From NCBI RefSeq assembly GCF_019702925.1, contig NZ_AP024713.1, forward strand, positions 1 through 64,000: a DNA stretch of 64,000 bases, given 5' to 3'. This document shows positions 10,396 through 19,352 of this stretch, one piece after another; positions within the stretch are counted from its first letter, which is position 1; each line of letters begins with the position of its first letter. Position numbers and translations under genes: made by a program. Origin of the DNA: Campylobacter sp. 19-13652 (GTDB lineage: Bacteria; Campylobacterota; Campylobacteria; Campylobacterales; Campylobacteraceae). Below the pieces are notes generated by a model. The model was not told the origin of the DNA. It saw only the letters and a program-made list of their open reading frames with translations, and searched no databases.

Positions 10396-12129
10396 TTATT
10401 CTCCTTTTGTATTTTTGTAATCAAATTTAGTCTTGTCGCCGTTTCCATTTACCGCTCCTACAAATGTCTCTAAAAATGTCTTTATATCTTTTATAAAAAA
10501 TATATTCTCATCAGGAGTGCATGCTTTCATCATGTTATAAAAGTTTTTGTTGTATCTTTTATCTCCTATTATTATGCTTACTATTTTTACTTCCTGTGCG
10601 CCTTTTTCTTTTAATCCGTCTCTAATATGATCACAAAGCCTATTTTTTATTATAAATTCTCTCTCTATTTCGGTTACATCGCCAGTTTGATTACTTGTGT
10701 TTCCGTCAGTTATCATTATGATTACTTTTCTTGGTTGTTTACCGCGTGCTAGGTGCGCTGCTCCCCTCATAATCCCAGGTACCACACTCATAGAGGTCAT
10801 TGCCACTTCGCTATTTAAAGTGATCTCATCATTTACATCTAAGATAGGATTTTCTGTGTAGCTTTGTATGCTTTTTAGCTCTTTAAGCGGGGTTTCTGTA
10901 GCTTCAACATAAGCAGTCGCTCGGCTTGGATTTTTACCCATTAAAGCAGGAGCGTAAGAAAATGTTGTTATAGGATTATTTGGATCATTTTTATCAAGAT
11001 AGTAAACTATAGGCTTAGTATTGTCCTTCCCATTTAATCTAAAGCCAAACCCAGCATTTAAATCAAACATATTTTTTATGCTTTCTTGCACGTCAACTAT
11101 GCTATTTACGCCCCTTTCATTTTCATTTGTAACAGCTTCTGTGAATGCTAGCTCAAACGCTGAAGCTTGCATTTGATTTAAAAGATTTTGTATCTTTGCT
11201 GCTTTTTTATTAGTTAGCTTTTGATTTTGTGAAGCTTGGTTTAAATTTAGAGTATAAGATATCCCACTTTGTAAAGCACTTTCAAATTTAGTAGATATTT
11301 CGTCATATTCATACATATTATCTAGTCTGTAATCATTACCTCCGCTTGTATCACTTGCGCTTTTTAATACATATGGTGTAACTACTTGCTTATCGCCTGT
11401 TTTATCCCCTAGTGTGTAGTCATATTCCCTATTTACCTGAATTAACGCAGCTAGAGGTATAATAGAGTATGTTACGCTATCGCTATTATTTTTAGCGAGC
11501 ATTTTTAGGACTTTTTTTGTTATGGCTTGAGATATTTTCATGTTTGTATTTGCTGCTTTTAGCTCATCGCAAAGCTGTGTGTCAAACTCATCAGACTCAT
11601 CATCTGCGCCTTGGCACTGAGCTAGTAATACATTATAATCAAAAAATGCGCTAATATCAGAAACCATAGAGTAAGTATAATCTAACGCAAATACATAATC
11701 GCTCTCGCCGCCATTTCCACCGCCTTTAATCACCCTAGACCCAGTCCTTAGCGTGTAGTCTTGTTTTGAGTCTTTAAACGGCGTAAGAATAGTCTTATCG
11801 TTTAGCCTAGCTTGTAAAAGTAGGCCTTTTTGCTCTTTGCCTTTTTCATCTTTTTCTTTAAATTCTTCAATGGCTTCGATTTTTACATCTGCGGTAGTGC
11901 CTAAAAAATAGCGCAGGAATTTTTCGCCCACACTTTTAGGGCTTGATACTTTATTATCGCTTAGCGTCGCTGCTAGGTTTGCTTCTCTAGTGGCATCATC
12001 TAGTTTTGAATGCTTCATAATCATAATCCCACCGTCATAAGCAAGCCATATTAGCCCAAGTACTGCCGGCATTAAAATAGCTGTACTTATAGCTACAAAT
12101 GCAGAATGATTTTTTATAAATTTCATCAT
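10396..12129 (-). CDS. tadG: TadG-like pilus protein with von Willebrand A domain
   Basis: The 577-residue protein has an N-terminal membrane segment (about 10-32, within SAFVAISTAILMPAVLGL) typical of TadE/G pseudopilin-like proteins, then a von Willebrand A domain. The metal-site motif is DYTYS at 150-154 (canonical DxSxS with Thr in place of the first Ser), and the later VIIMITDGNTS strand resembles the TDG motif. TadG proteins are anchored in the inner membrane and needed for Flp pilus assembly. The start forms an ATGA overlap with the stop of the gene before it. Its last codons carry the ribosome-binding site of the autotransporter gene. Confidence 0.8.
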   Translation of the reverse strand: MMKFIKNHSAFVAISTAILMPAVLGLIWLAYDGGIMIMKHSKLDDATREANLAATLSDNKVSSPKSVGEKFLRYFLGTTADVKIEAIEEFKEKDEKGKEQKGLLLQARLNDKTILTPFKDSKQDYTLRTGSRVIKGGGNGGESDYVFALDYTYSMVSDISAFFDYNVLLAQCQGADDESDEFDTQLCDELKAANTNMKISQAITKKVLKMLAKNNSDSVTYSIIPLAALIQVNREYDYTLGDKTGDKQVVTPYVLKSASDTSGGNDYRLDNMYEYDEISTKFESALQSGISYTLNLNQASQNQKLTNKKAAKIQNLLNQMQASAFELAFTEAVTNENERGVNSIVDVQESIKNMFDLNAGFGFRLNGKDNTKPIVYYLDKNDPNNPITTFSYAPALMGKNPSRATAYVEATETPLKELKSIQSYTENPILDVNDEITLNSEVAMTSMSVVPGIMRGAAHLARGKQPRKVIIMITDGNTSNQTGDVTEIEREFIIKNRLCDHIRDGLKEKGAQEVKIVSIIIGDKRYNKNFYNMMKACTPDENIFFIKDIKTFLETFVGAVNGNGDKTKFDYKNTKGE

Positions 12130-12638
12130 TTTACAACCCCAGCTGCTGATGCTTTTAAACCTAGTAGCTTTTTACTGCTTGGCAAAAAGCTATCAAAGCA
12201 AAAGCTTACTCGGTAGACATCTAGGTAGGATTCTTTGCTTTTTGGGGTTGCTATGGCGTCTATGCTATCGCTATTTTGGCAGCTTTTACCGTAGTTAAGG
12301 CTCTGTTTTAGTTTTGGCTTTGCACTTTTATCAAATTCAAAGTGTTCTATTACCATTCCTAGACTTTGTGTATCTTTTATGTAGCCTTTGCTTAAATTTA
12401 ACGCACTTTGATAAAGTCCGTCTGCTAAGTCCTTGTCTATTTTGTTGTTTTTTGTTATTTCTAGGTCGTTTTGCCTTAAAATACCCAAAAATGAGTAGCT
12501 AAGCCGCTCTAGCCTAGATTTATTTACCATAACATATCCTGCGTCAGCTATACCAGCCAATATCACTACAAGCCCCAAAAATACTATGCTAGCTTCGACG
12601 CTTACTGAGGCGGTTTTATTTAGTATGAATTTTTTCAT
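12126..12638 (-). CDS. TadE/TadF-like minor pseudopilin
   Basis: A 170-residue protein with a type IV pilin-like N-terminus: a short basic leader, then ASVSVEASIVFLGLVVILAG, where the Glu sits in the E+5-like position of TadE/TadF pseudopilins. The rest is a predicted periplasmic domain with two Cys (about 117 and 146) that could form a disulphide. Two such genes stand in tandem here, as tadE and tadF do elsewhere; I cannot say which is which. It directly abuts the previous gene, and its stop overlaps the tadG start by four bases. Confidence 0.7.
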   Translation of the reverse strand: MKKFILNKTASVSVEASIVFLGLVVILAGIADAGYVMVNKSRLERLSYSFLGILRQNDLEITKNNKIDKDLADGLYQSALNLSKGYIKDTQSLGMVIEHFEFDKSAKPKLKQSLNYGKSCQNSDSIDAIATPKSKESYLDVYRVSFCFDSFLPSSKKLLGLKASAAGVVK

Positions 12639-13085
12639 TTATTCTATGTACCCTACTGCCTTAGAAGCTATTAATTCTTTGTCTATTTTGGTGCGAGTGA
12701 TTAAAAATATGGGCTTTATTTCATATTCAAATTTAAATATAGCTATTTTTGATTTTTTGCTTTCTGTGCTAGGGCATTTTGCGCTTGCCAGTCCTTTTAC
12801 ATCATCGCAAAACTCAACATCTGTTTTAAAATTTTTTGCAAAGCCTAAAAGATCTTTTTCTTTGCTTATGATATATTCATCAAAGTGCTTTTTTACTTCA
12901 CCCTTAAAGGTAGAAGCATATTTGGCTGCATGGTCTATGCTATTATCTATTAGCATTATTTGATATACTAGCACGCAGCTTTCCATTATTACAGCCATAA
13001 AGATAATAAAAGGTAGCAGCAATATCGCAGTCTCAATACTCGCTATTGCCGTGGTATCTTTTATAAAATTTATTAGCTTATTCAT
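12639..13085 (-). CDS. TadE-like minor pseudopilin
   Basis: A 148-residue TadE-type protein. The N-terminus has a basic leader, a Glu in the SIETAILLLPFIIFMAV segment (residues about 17-33), and one membrane helix. The remainder is periplasmic, with a Cys pair near residues 92 and 103. In Tad systems these pseudopilins are processed by TadV and act in pilus assembly. It starts eight bases inside the tadD stop region and ends directly before the next TadE/F-like gene, so it is co-translated with its neighbours. Confidence 0.7.
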   Translation of the reverse strand: MNKLINFIKDTTAIASIETAILLLPFIIFMAVIMESCVLVYQIMLIDNSIDHAAKYASTFKGEVKKHFDEYIISKEKDLLGFAKNFKTDVEFCDDVKGLASAKCPSTESKKSKIAIFKFEYEIKPIFLITRTKIDKELIASKAVGYIE

Positions 13086-13824
13086 CTTTAAAGTCGTTTG
13101 GCTTTGCTTTGATTAAATCTGCTATTAGCTTTTTTGGATACTTAGCTAGGTTATATTTTTCTATTAAATTTTCTGCCGCAGTGTACTCATTTAGCTTAAT
13201 AAGCGCAAATGTATAATTATGTAGTAAAAACGTATTTTCACACCCTCTAGCGTAAATCGGCTCAAAGTAGCTAATGGCACCCCTGTAATTATTTTGCAGT
13301 ATCTCGAGTGCACCTAGATTTGTGTTTATAACGCAGTCATCATAAAAGAGATCTTTTGCTATTAAAAATGACTTTTGTGCCTCTTTTATGTAGCCATTAC
13401 TGGCAAATATTATACCCTTTAAATTCCACGCTTCTGGATTTTGTGGGTTTAGCGAAAGGGCTTCGTTTATACTATCAAGTGCCTCTTGATATTCTCCTAA
13501 TTCTTCTAAAATTTTAGAGTAAAGCAGTAGATTATCTTGGTTTGCTATCTTTTTTACAAGCGGTTCTAAAAAATATTTAGCTGAATTATAGTCTTTTATT
13601 TCGTAGTATAATTGCGCTAATTTTAACCTATCTTTTGGATTATCATCGTTTGCTAAACGTTTTTTATAATCAGTTATTAACTGTTCATAATTGCCAGCTA
13701 GTTTTAAAATGTTTTCCTTTTGGATTGGGTCGCTAAACATGCTTGAGCTGGTTTGTACCGCACATCCTGATAAAAATAGTGCCGCTAAGGCAAAACTTGC
13801 AATCTTTAAATTTAAACTCATCAA
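13078..13824 (-). CDS. tadD: TadD-like TPR lipoprotein
   Basis: A 248-residue lipoprotein: signal peptide with lipobox LFLSGC (acylated Cys at about 21), then tetratricopeptide repeats, of which the clearest copies are at about 110-145 (ALSLNPQNPEAWNLKGI) and 155-190 (NTNLGALEILQNNYRGAISYFEP). TadD proteins are outer-membrane-linked TPR lipoproteins that help assemble the Tad secretin. The start overlaps the tadC stop by four bases. Confidence 0.8.
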   Translation of the reverse strand: MMSLNLKIASFALAALFLSGCAVQTSSSMFSDPIQKENILKLAGNYEQLITDYKKRLANDDNPKDRLKLAQLYYEIKDYNSAKYFLEPLVKKIANQDNLLLYSKILEELGEYQEALDSINEALSLNPQNPEAWNLKGIIFASNGYIKEAQKSFLIAKDLFYDDCVINTNLGALEILQNNYRGAISYFEPIYARGCENTFLLHNYTFALIKLNEYTAAENLIEKYNLAKYPKKLIADLIKAKPNDFKDE

Positions 13825-14660
13825 ATTCCTCCTAATACTTTCATAATGCCTGGTGCTGCGATGATGATAATGACTGGAAACATAAAAAACAAAATCAGCG
13901 GCACACTCATCTTTGCGCCCAGCTTGCCTATGGCCTCTTCGGTTTGTAGCAGCTCCATTTGGCGTATCTCTTCGCTAAGTCCAGTGAGCGAGTCATACAC
14001 CGCCGAGCCGTATTTTAGGCTCTGCTTTAGGGTTACGCACATCATACTTATCTGCGTGCTAGGCAGCTCTCTTTGCAGCTCATCAAGCGCGGCTTCTAGT
14101 CCGCTTATCTGGCTTTTTAGTATCATCTTGCTCAAAAACGGCGCAAAGGCTTTGTTGATATTGCTTATGCTACTTTCTAGAAATTTAATCGCACTTTCTA
14201 TATTCATACCAGTCTGCACGCACACGGCTAAGAGATCCACAAACATCGGTATATTTTTACTTATCTCGGCTATTCGACGCTCAATTATGAGCCGTTTTAT
14301 CATCGACGGCAGCACAATAGCCCCCACAAAGCTAAAAATCGCAATGAGCAAAAAGCTACTATCGCTTAGCCCCACCAGCCCAGCCTTTTTAAGCGCGAGC
14401 AGGGGCAAAATGATAGCTAAAGCGATAAGCAGTTTAAGCAGCACGTTATTTTCTAGCTTGGTTATCGCGCTTAAGCTCTTATCGCTGCGGCGTAGTAGCT
14501 CTTCGGTTTGGGCTGTGTTGTTAAATTTAATAAACAGCTCTCCGCTAGCACTTGCGGTACAAAACTCCTTTGCCGCTTTTAGCCTTCTATCCTGACGCAG
14601 GGCGTAATAAAGCAGGCCAATGCCCACAAAAAGCACCAAAACATAAAACAGCACCATCAC
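13821..14660 (-). CDS. tadC: Tad pilus platform protein TadC
   Basis: A 279-residue inner-membrane protein of the T2SSF family. Membrane segments are visible at about 2-20, 75-95 and 97-120, and near the C-terminus (VPLILFFMFPVIIIIAAPGI). The cytoplasmic domain holds the family pattern DLLAVCVQTGMNIESAI and a later ALKQSLKYGSAVYDSL-like stretch. TadC pairs with TadB to form the platform on which the TadA ATPase acts. It overlaps tadB by four bases on its 5' side and tadD by four on its 3' side. Confidence 0.88.
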   Translation of the reverse strand: MMVLFYVLVLFVGIGLLYYALRQDRRLKAAKEFCTASASGELFIKFNNTAQTEELLRRSDKSLSAITKLENNVLLKLLIALAIILPLLALKKAGLVGLSDSSFLLIAIFSFVGAIVLPSMIKRLIIERRIAEISKNIPMFVDLLAVCVQTGMNIESAIKFLESSISNINKAFAPFLSKMILKSQISGLEAALDELQRELPSTQISMMCVTLKQSLKYGSAVYDSLTGLSEEIRQMELLQTEEAIGKLGAKMSVPLILFFMFPVIIIIAAPGIMKVLGGI

Positions 14661-15553
14661 AGCTTCCTCATAAAAAACATAATCATCGCCATCCCCACAA
14701 ACTCACTCCCCAAAAAATAGTAAAGTATGTAGCGTCCGCTTGGGTCGTTTAGTATGTAGTCAAAATTTTCTGGGCTTATAAATTTCATCAAAAATAAAAA
14801 CACAAATGGTATGGCGGCGGTGATTTTTGCGCTCATCCTAGCTTCGCTTGTCATCGCTAGCTTTTTACGCTCCATAGCCTTTGCCCTGCTCGTACTCTCC
14901 CCTAGGCGCGCTAGTATCTCCTTTAGCTTTGCGCCGCTTTTTAGGCTGACTAAAATGGTGATTAAGAAAAAGTAGTAGTTGCGAAACGGCAGGCGTTTAT
15001 ACGAGCTAGCAAAGACTTTGGCTGGGTCTTCGCCTATGTTTAGGCTCCTTACTATTAGCTTAAACTCATCAGCTATCGCTCCGCTGGCGTGCTGGCTGTA
15101 ATATTCCAGCGCCTGCGTGATATTGCTCCCCGAGCTAATGGCGCCATTTAGCACGACTATGGCTTCTGGGAAATTTTTCTCAAAGTCGTTTTTTATGCGT
15201 ACTTGATTAAATTTATTGATCATCGACATACCCAAAAGCACCCCAACCACAAGCACCACCGCACTAGGCAGACGCAAAAACATATCATTTAGCACGCTTA
15301 GGGCTATAATGGTAAAGATCAAAAACAAAAATGGCCTTATGCGTAGCTTTGCGTCGGAGTAAATGGGCGTAAAATATCTAGCTAGCGCAAGCTTTAGCTT
15401 TAGCGTGGCGCCTATTTGCTTTGGCTTTGAGTCAGGTATGTGAGCGTCGACTAGCTCCATAAATGCAAGCACCTTTTTGTTATGACTGCTTAGCCTTAAA
15501 GCGTAAATGAAAGTGAAAATTCCAAAGCAAAGCAGCAGTAGATAAAAGCTCAT
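14657..15553 (-). CDS. tadB: Tad pilus platform protein TadB
   Basis: A 298-residue inner-membrane T2SSF protein. It shows paired membrane segments near 88-125, a cytoplasmic domain with FPEAIVVLNGAISSGSNITQAL (about 145-166), and C-terminal membrane helices (AKITAAIPFVFLFLMKFI and YILYYFLGSEFVGMAMIMFF). The TadB/TadC pair is the platform for Flp pilus polymerisation. Start and stop both overlap neighbouring tad genes by four bases. Confidence 0.88.
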   Translation of the reverse strand: MSFYLLLLCFGIFTFIYALRLSSHNKKVLAFMELVDAHIPDSKPKQIGATLKLKLALARYFTPIYSDAKLRIRPFLFLIFTIIALSVLNDMFLRLPSAVVLVVGVLLGMSMINKFNQVRIKNDFEKNFPEAIVVLNGAISSGSNITQALEYYSQHASGAIADEFKLIVRSLNIGEDPAKVFASSYKRLPFRNYYFFLITILVSLKSGAKLKEILARLGESTSRAKAMERKKLAMTSEARMSAKITAAIPFVFLFLMKFISPENFDYILNDPSGRYILYYFLGSEFVGMAMIMFFMRKL

Positions 15554-16818
15554 CTAATCACCCTTTCAAGCTCGCTGGCTATGTCAAACATCAGCGCATT
15601 TTTGCTAATGGCCGACTCATCGGCTAGTCCGTAGCAGACGTAGCTACCTTGGATCTTGCCACGCTCATCACGCTCTGGGGCTAGCCTGAATTCAAACACA
15701 TCGTGCGTCTTTATCTCGCCCTTTTCATAGCCTAGAATTTCGCTTACTTTTGTTACCTTTCGGCTGCCGTCATTTAGGCGGGCGATTTGGACTATCACAT
15801 CCACAGCTGAGCCTATGGAGTGGCGTATGGCATCAACTGGCAGGTCAAAGCCCGCCATCATCACGAGATTTTCAAGACGCAAAAGCGCGTCTTTTGGGTT
15901 ATTTGCGTGAAGTGTGGTCATAGAGCCATCGTGTCCTGTGTTCATGGCCTGAAGCATCTCAAAGGCCTCTCCGCCCCTGCACTCGCCTACGATTATGCGA
16001 TCTGGGCGCATTCTTAGGGCGTTTATGACTAGGTCTCGCATAGTTACCTGTCCGCTGTTTTCTACGCCTGCCATTCTCGTTTCTAGCCTGACGACGTGGG
16101 GTTGTTGTAGCTTTAGCTCGGCTGCGTCTTCTAGCGTTACGACTCGCTCATCGTGTCCGATGTGGCGGCTTAGGGCGTTTAGAAGTGTTGTTTTACCGCT
16201 TCCCGTGCCGCCTGAGACTAGGATATTGCAGCGGCAGCGGCTAGCTATGGCAAGCAGGCCTGCGACTTCCGCGCTCATTGAGCCCATATTTGCTAGCTCT
16301 TCTAGACTGCGTGAGCTTTTGTTAAATTTACGAATGGATATGGACGTGCCGTCGATTGCGATTGGGTTTATAACGACGTTTAGTCGGCTGCCATCAGGCA
16401 AGCGAGCATCCACTAGGGGCTGGGCGTCATCAAGGCGGCGTCCCATTTTGATAACAAGTCGCTTTGCGATGTCTGTTAGCTGGTCGTTATCGATAAATTT
16501 TTGGCTCGTTTTTTCTAGCTTGCCAAACTTTTCGACAAAGATATTATCAGGCCCATTTACGAGTATGTCGCTTACATCATCATCCTCCATTAGCACTCGC
16601 ATGGGTCCTAGCCCCATTATCTCATCGGCGATGATTTCGGCTATGTCGCTTAGTTCATACACGCTTAGATAGGTCTGGTTTGCTGCGCTTACTTTTTGTA
16701 TGACTTTGCCTATCTCTTTTAAAAATAGCGCCCTATCGCCCATAATGCTCTCAATACGCTCAATGTCTATCTCAGCCAGCACCTTATCACGGATAAATTT
16801 TACGTTTTCGCTTCTCAT
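15550..16818 (-). CDS. tadA: Tad pilus assembly ATPase TadA (CpaF family)
   Basis: A 422-residue type II/IV secretion ATPase that powers Flp pilus assembly in the cytoplasm. Walker A is GGTGSGKT at 203-210, followed by an Asp-box VVTLEDAAEL, a Walker B region MRPDRIIVGECRGGEAF and a His-box GHDGSMTTLHAN. The N-terminal domain contains the CpaF pattern DDVSDILVNGP near residues 80-90. Length is usual for the family. The start codon overlaps the tadZ stop by one base (TAATG), a mark of coupling. Confidence 0.95.
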   Translation of the reverse strand: MRSENVKFIRDKVLAEIDIERIESIMGDRALFLKEIGKVIQKVSAANQTYLSVYELSDIAEIIADEIMGLGPMRVLMEDDDVSDILVNGPDNIFVEKFGKLEKTSQKFIDNDQLTDIAKRLVIKMGRRLDDAQPLVDARLPDGSRLNVVINPIAIDGTSISIRKFNKSSRSLEELANMGSMSAEVAGLLAIASRCRCNILVSGGTGSGKTTLLNALSRHIGHDERVVTLEDAAELKLQQPHVVRLETRMAGVENSGQVTMRDLVINALRMRPDRIIVGECRGGEAFEMLQAMNTGHDGSMTTLHANNPKDALLRLENLVMMAGFDLPVDAIRHSIGSAVDVIVQIARLNDGSRKVTKVSEILGYEKGEIKTHDVFEFRLAPERDERGKIQGSYVCYGLADESAISKNALMFDIASELERVIR

Positions 16819-17879
16819 TATCTAGCCTTGAAAAGCCAAAATTTGCTAGCTTTTTTGCTGCCTGTGAGATTGTCTATGGCTGTTTGAAATGCTATTTGTG
16901 CTTTGCGATTTAGTTTTGCGCCTAGTTCGCTATTTCCCGCATTTGGTAGGATTAAATCTATCTTTGTCTCGGCTATTTTTTCTATTTGATCTGTGCTTAG
17001 ATGATTTATTTTATATGGGGTATTTATATAAAATACAAGCTTTGATGCGCCTTTATTTACGCTTTTTAAAAATCTATTTACTTTAATTATCTCTTTTGCT
17101 TTTCTTACGCTTGCTACACTTGTGTCACTTAAAAGTATAGCGGTATCACAGTGGTTTAGTATATCTTCGCATAGCTCTTTTTGCAGGGCTTGTACGCTAT
17201 AATCAAATATAATAAAGTTAAACTGTTTAAATTTATTTGAGCTAAACTCAAAGTTCTCATCTTGATTTTGTTTATAAAGACTTAGGCCATTTGCTCTAAA
17301 ATGCTCTTTTTCAAAATTTATGCCAGATAAAATATCGATATTTAAAGAGCTATTTGCACCTTGCACTAGCAGGGTAGGCGTGCTAAATCTATCATAAATA
17401 AGTCTGGCAATATGATATGCGCAAAAGCTCGTACCTATACCACCCTTGCAACCAATTACCGCTATTTTTATGGCGTAGTTTTTGGTTTCATTTGTGTTAA
17501 ATTTAACAAGCTTATCATAAATTTGATTTGCTTCTGATCCAAAATGTAAGTAGCTAATACCTCTTTTTTCAAAGTTCTGTTTTAGGGTTATAGAGTCGCT
17601 ATCACCTATGACTACTTTTGCTAGTTCATTTGCAAATAGTCTTATTATGATATCAATATGTGTTTTTGCATCTGTGCTTTTTGATATATCGCAGACTACT
17701 CCCCAATAATCAAACTCTAGCTCGTTTGAATTTAAGTTAGAAAGATTTTTATTGATAATAGAAAAATCATTTATGCCTTGCAGAGCTAGTCTCTGTTTTA
17801 TCTCCTCTATTCGCTGCGTATTTTCAGAGATGATGAGTACTGTTTTTACTTTATTATCTATTTTGCTAAAAATTTTCAT
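16818..17879 (-). CDS. tadZ: TadZ/CpaE-like pilus localisation protein
   Basis: A 353-residue protein with an N-terminal atypical receiver-like domain (about 12-110, starting VKTVLIISENTQRIEEIKQ) and a C-terminal MinD/ParA-type domain whose deviant Walker A is GCKGGIGTSF (about 149-158). TadZ/CpaE proteins place the Tad machine at the cell pole. Later ATPase motifs are loosely kept (NFIIFDYS in the place of Walker B), so hydrolysis may be weak. It sits between rcpA and tadA in the usual order. Confidence 0.82.
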   Translation of the reverse strand: MKIFSKIDNKVKTVLIISENTQRIEEIKQRLALQGINDFSIINKNLSNLNSNELEFDYWGVVCDISKSTDAKTHIDIIIRLFANELAKVVIGDSDSITLKQNFEKRGISYLHFGSEANQIYDKLVKFNTNETKNYAIKIAVIGCKGGIGTSFCAYHIARLIYDRFSTPTLLVQGANSSLNIDILSGINFEKEHFRANGLSLYKQNQDENFEFSSNKFKQFNFIIFDYSVQALQKELCEDILNHCDTAILLSDTSVASVRKAKEIIKVNRFLKSVNKGASKLVFYINTPYKINHLSTDQIEKIAETKIDLILPNAGNSELGAKLNRKAQIAFQTAIDNLTGSKKASKFWLFKAR

Positions 17880-17888
17880 CTCATCTCC

Positions 17889-19352
17889 TTATTTTATAAA
17901 GCCAGTAAATTTAATAAAATCGTTTAGTTCGCTTTTTTGAGTACCTGTGTCTATTATTTGAGCATTTATTAAAGACTCACCTAGGCTTCTTGTGCTTAGT
18001 GTTGGAATTTGATATGTTTCACCATTTTTTATAGGTTTTGTTATGCTTACTGTGGCTATTATTATTAGTTCGCTTTTGTTTTTTCTAATTTGTGTAGAGC
18101 GAAATAATGCCCCAATAAATGGAATATCTCCTAAAAATGGTACTGATGTAACAGTCTCTATCTCTTTTTCATCGACTAGCCCACCAAGGATGAAGCTATC
18201 GCCATCACCTAGCTCTATGGTCGTTTCACTACTTCTAGTACGTAGGTCTGCTACTGTCGTTTCGCCCCTTTGGTCAAAGCGGTAGATATTGCTAAGATTT
18301 TGAGAAATTTTTAGTTTGATTTTATTTTTACGCTCTATTTTTGGAGCAATTTTCAGGGTTAGCCCAGGCTCTTTTGTTTCGCCTTTTCCTATGGTTGGTC
18401 TACTTCTACCTCCTAGTATACCAGCTGTTACGTCTGATATAATTGTGCTACCTCCGCTATTATTTGGCTTTTCTTCAAAAGTGGTGTATTCGTTTTTAAT
18501 TTCAAAGCTAGCTTCTTCGCCGCTTAGCACACTTAGATTTGGTTGGGCTAGGATTTTAGCTGCCTTGTCATTCCTAATGGCTCTAATAACAGGCTCAATA
18601 CCTATACCTCTTACGTACTCATTCCAGCTTGCTCCACTTATGTTTGGTAGGGTAAATACACCTTTGTTATAATCAATCCCAAGTTGATCAACTAGCTCTT
18701 TGTCTACATCGGCAATTAAAAGCTTTACATTTATTTGATTTAGTTTCGGCTGTTTTAGGACGATTTTGTTGATTAAATTTTCAGATTTTACTTTTTCTAA
18801 GAAATCGATCTGATCTGATGAATTTGCACCCATAGCGTTGTTTCCACTATTAGCCCCACCAGCTCCGCTAAAGCCTTTTTGCTGATTTTGTGGAGTTAGC
18901 CCAAGTGCGATGACAGCCATTTTATAGGCGTTATCTTTTGATGCTTCATCTGGGGCTTCACCTGTGATTATGTAGCCACGCTTGCCTGGTTCTGCTAGGC
19001 GGGTTATTTCTATTGTAGTGCCTGGATTTTTCTCCTCAATCAGTCTCGCAATGCGCTCTAGCTCTCCTGCTAAAGGGTCAATAGTAACCTTTAGATTTAA
19101 AAGCGTCCTTGAGTCATCTCCACCAAATACAGCCACATCAGCATATCCGTCCTCTACAGCAAAAATCACTAATTTATTAGTATCAATTATATTATAATCT
19201 AATACTTTTTCGTTGCTTGTAAAGACCGTGCTAATATTTTCAGTTGTGGTAAAGAGCTTGCTTTCACCCTTTTTTAGGATTATATCTGCTGCATTTAAAC
19301 CTATACAAGCAAAGATTGAAAATAAAATTATTATAAATTTATTACTGCGCAT
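17889..19352 (-). CDS. rcpA: Tad outer-membrane secretin RcpA (CpaC family)
   Basis: A 487-residue secretin with a signal peptide (ending CIGLNAADI), an N-terminal pilus-assembly domain (LKKGESKLFTT, then NEKVLDYNI and a VFGGDDSRTLLNL stretch) and the C-terminal secretin core, recognised by VLSGEEASFEIKNE, the ETTIELGDGDSFILGGLVDE block and SVPFLGDIPFIGALFRS, which is the secretin signature. It forms the outer-membrane pore for the Flp pilus. Its start overlaps rcpC by 11 bases, so the two are coupled. Confidence 0.93.
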   Translation of the reverse strand: MRSNKFIIILFSIFACIGLNAADIILKKGESKLFTTTENISTVFTSNEKVLDYNIIDTNKLVIFAVEDGYADVAVFGGDDSRTLLNLKVTIDPLAGELERIARLIEEKNPGTTIEITRLAEPGKRGYIITGEAPDEASKDNAYKMAVIALGLTPQNQQKGFSGAGGANSGNNAMGANSSDQIDFLEKVKSENLINKIVLKQPKLNQINVKLLIADVDKELVDQLGIDYNKGVFTLPNISGASWNEYVRGIGIEPVIRAIRNDKAAKILAQPNLSVLSGEEASFEIKNEYTTFEEKPNNSGGSTIISDVTAGILGGRSRPTIGKGETKEPGLTLKIAPKIERKNKIKLKISQNLSNIYRFDQRGETTVADLRTRSSETTIELGDGDSFILGGLVDEKEIETVTSVPFLGDIPFIGALFRSTQIRKNKSELIIIATVSITKPIKNGETYQIPTLSTRSLGESLINAQIIDTGTQKSELNDFIKFTGFIK

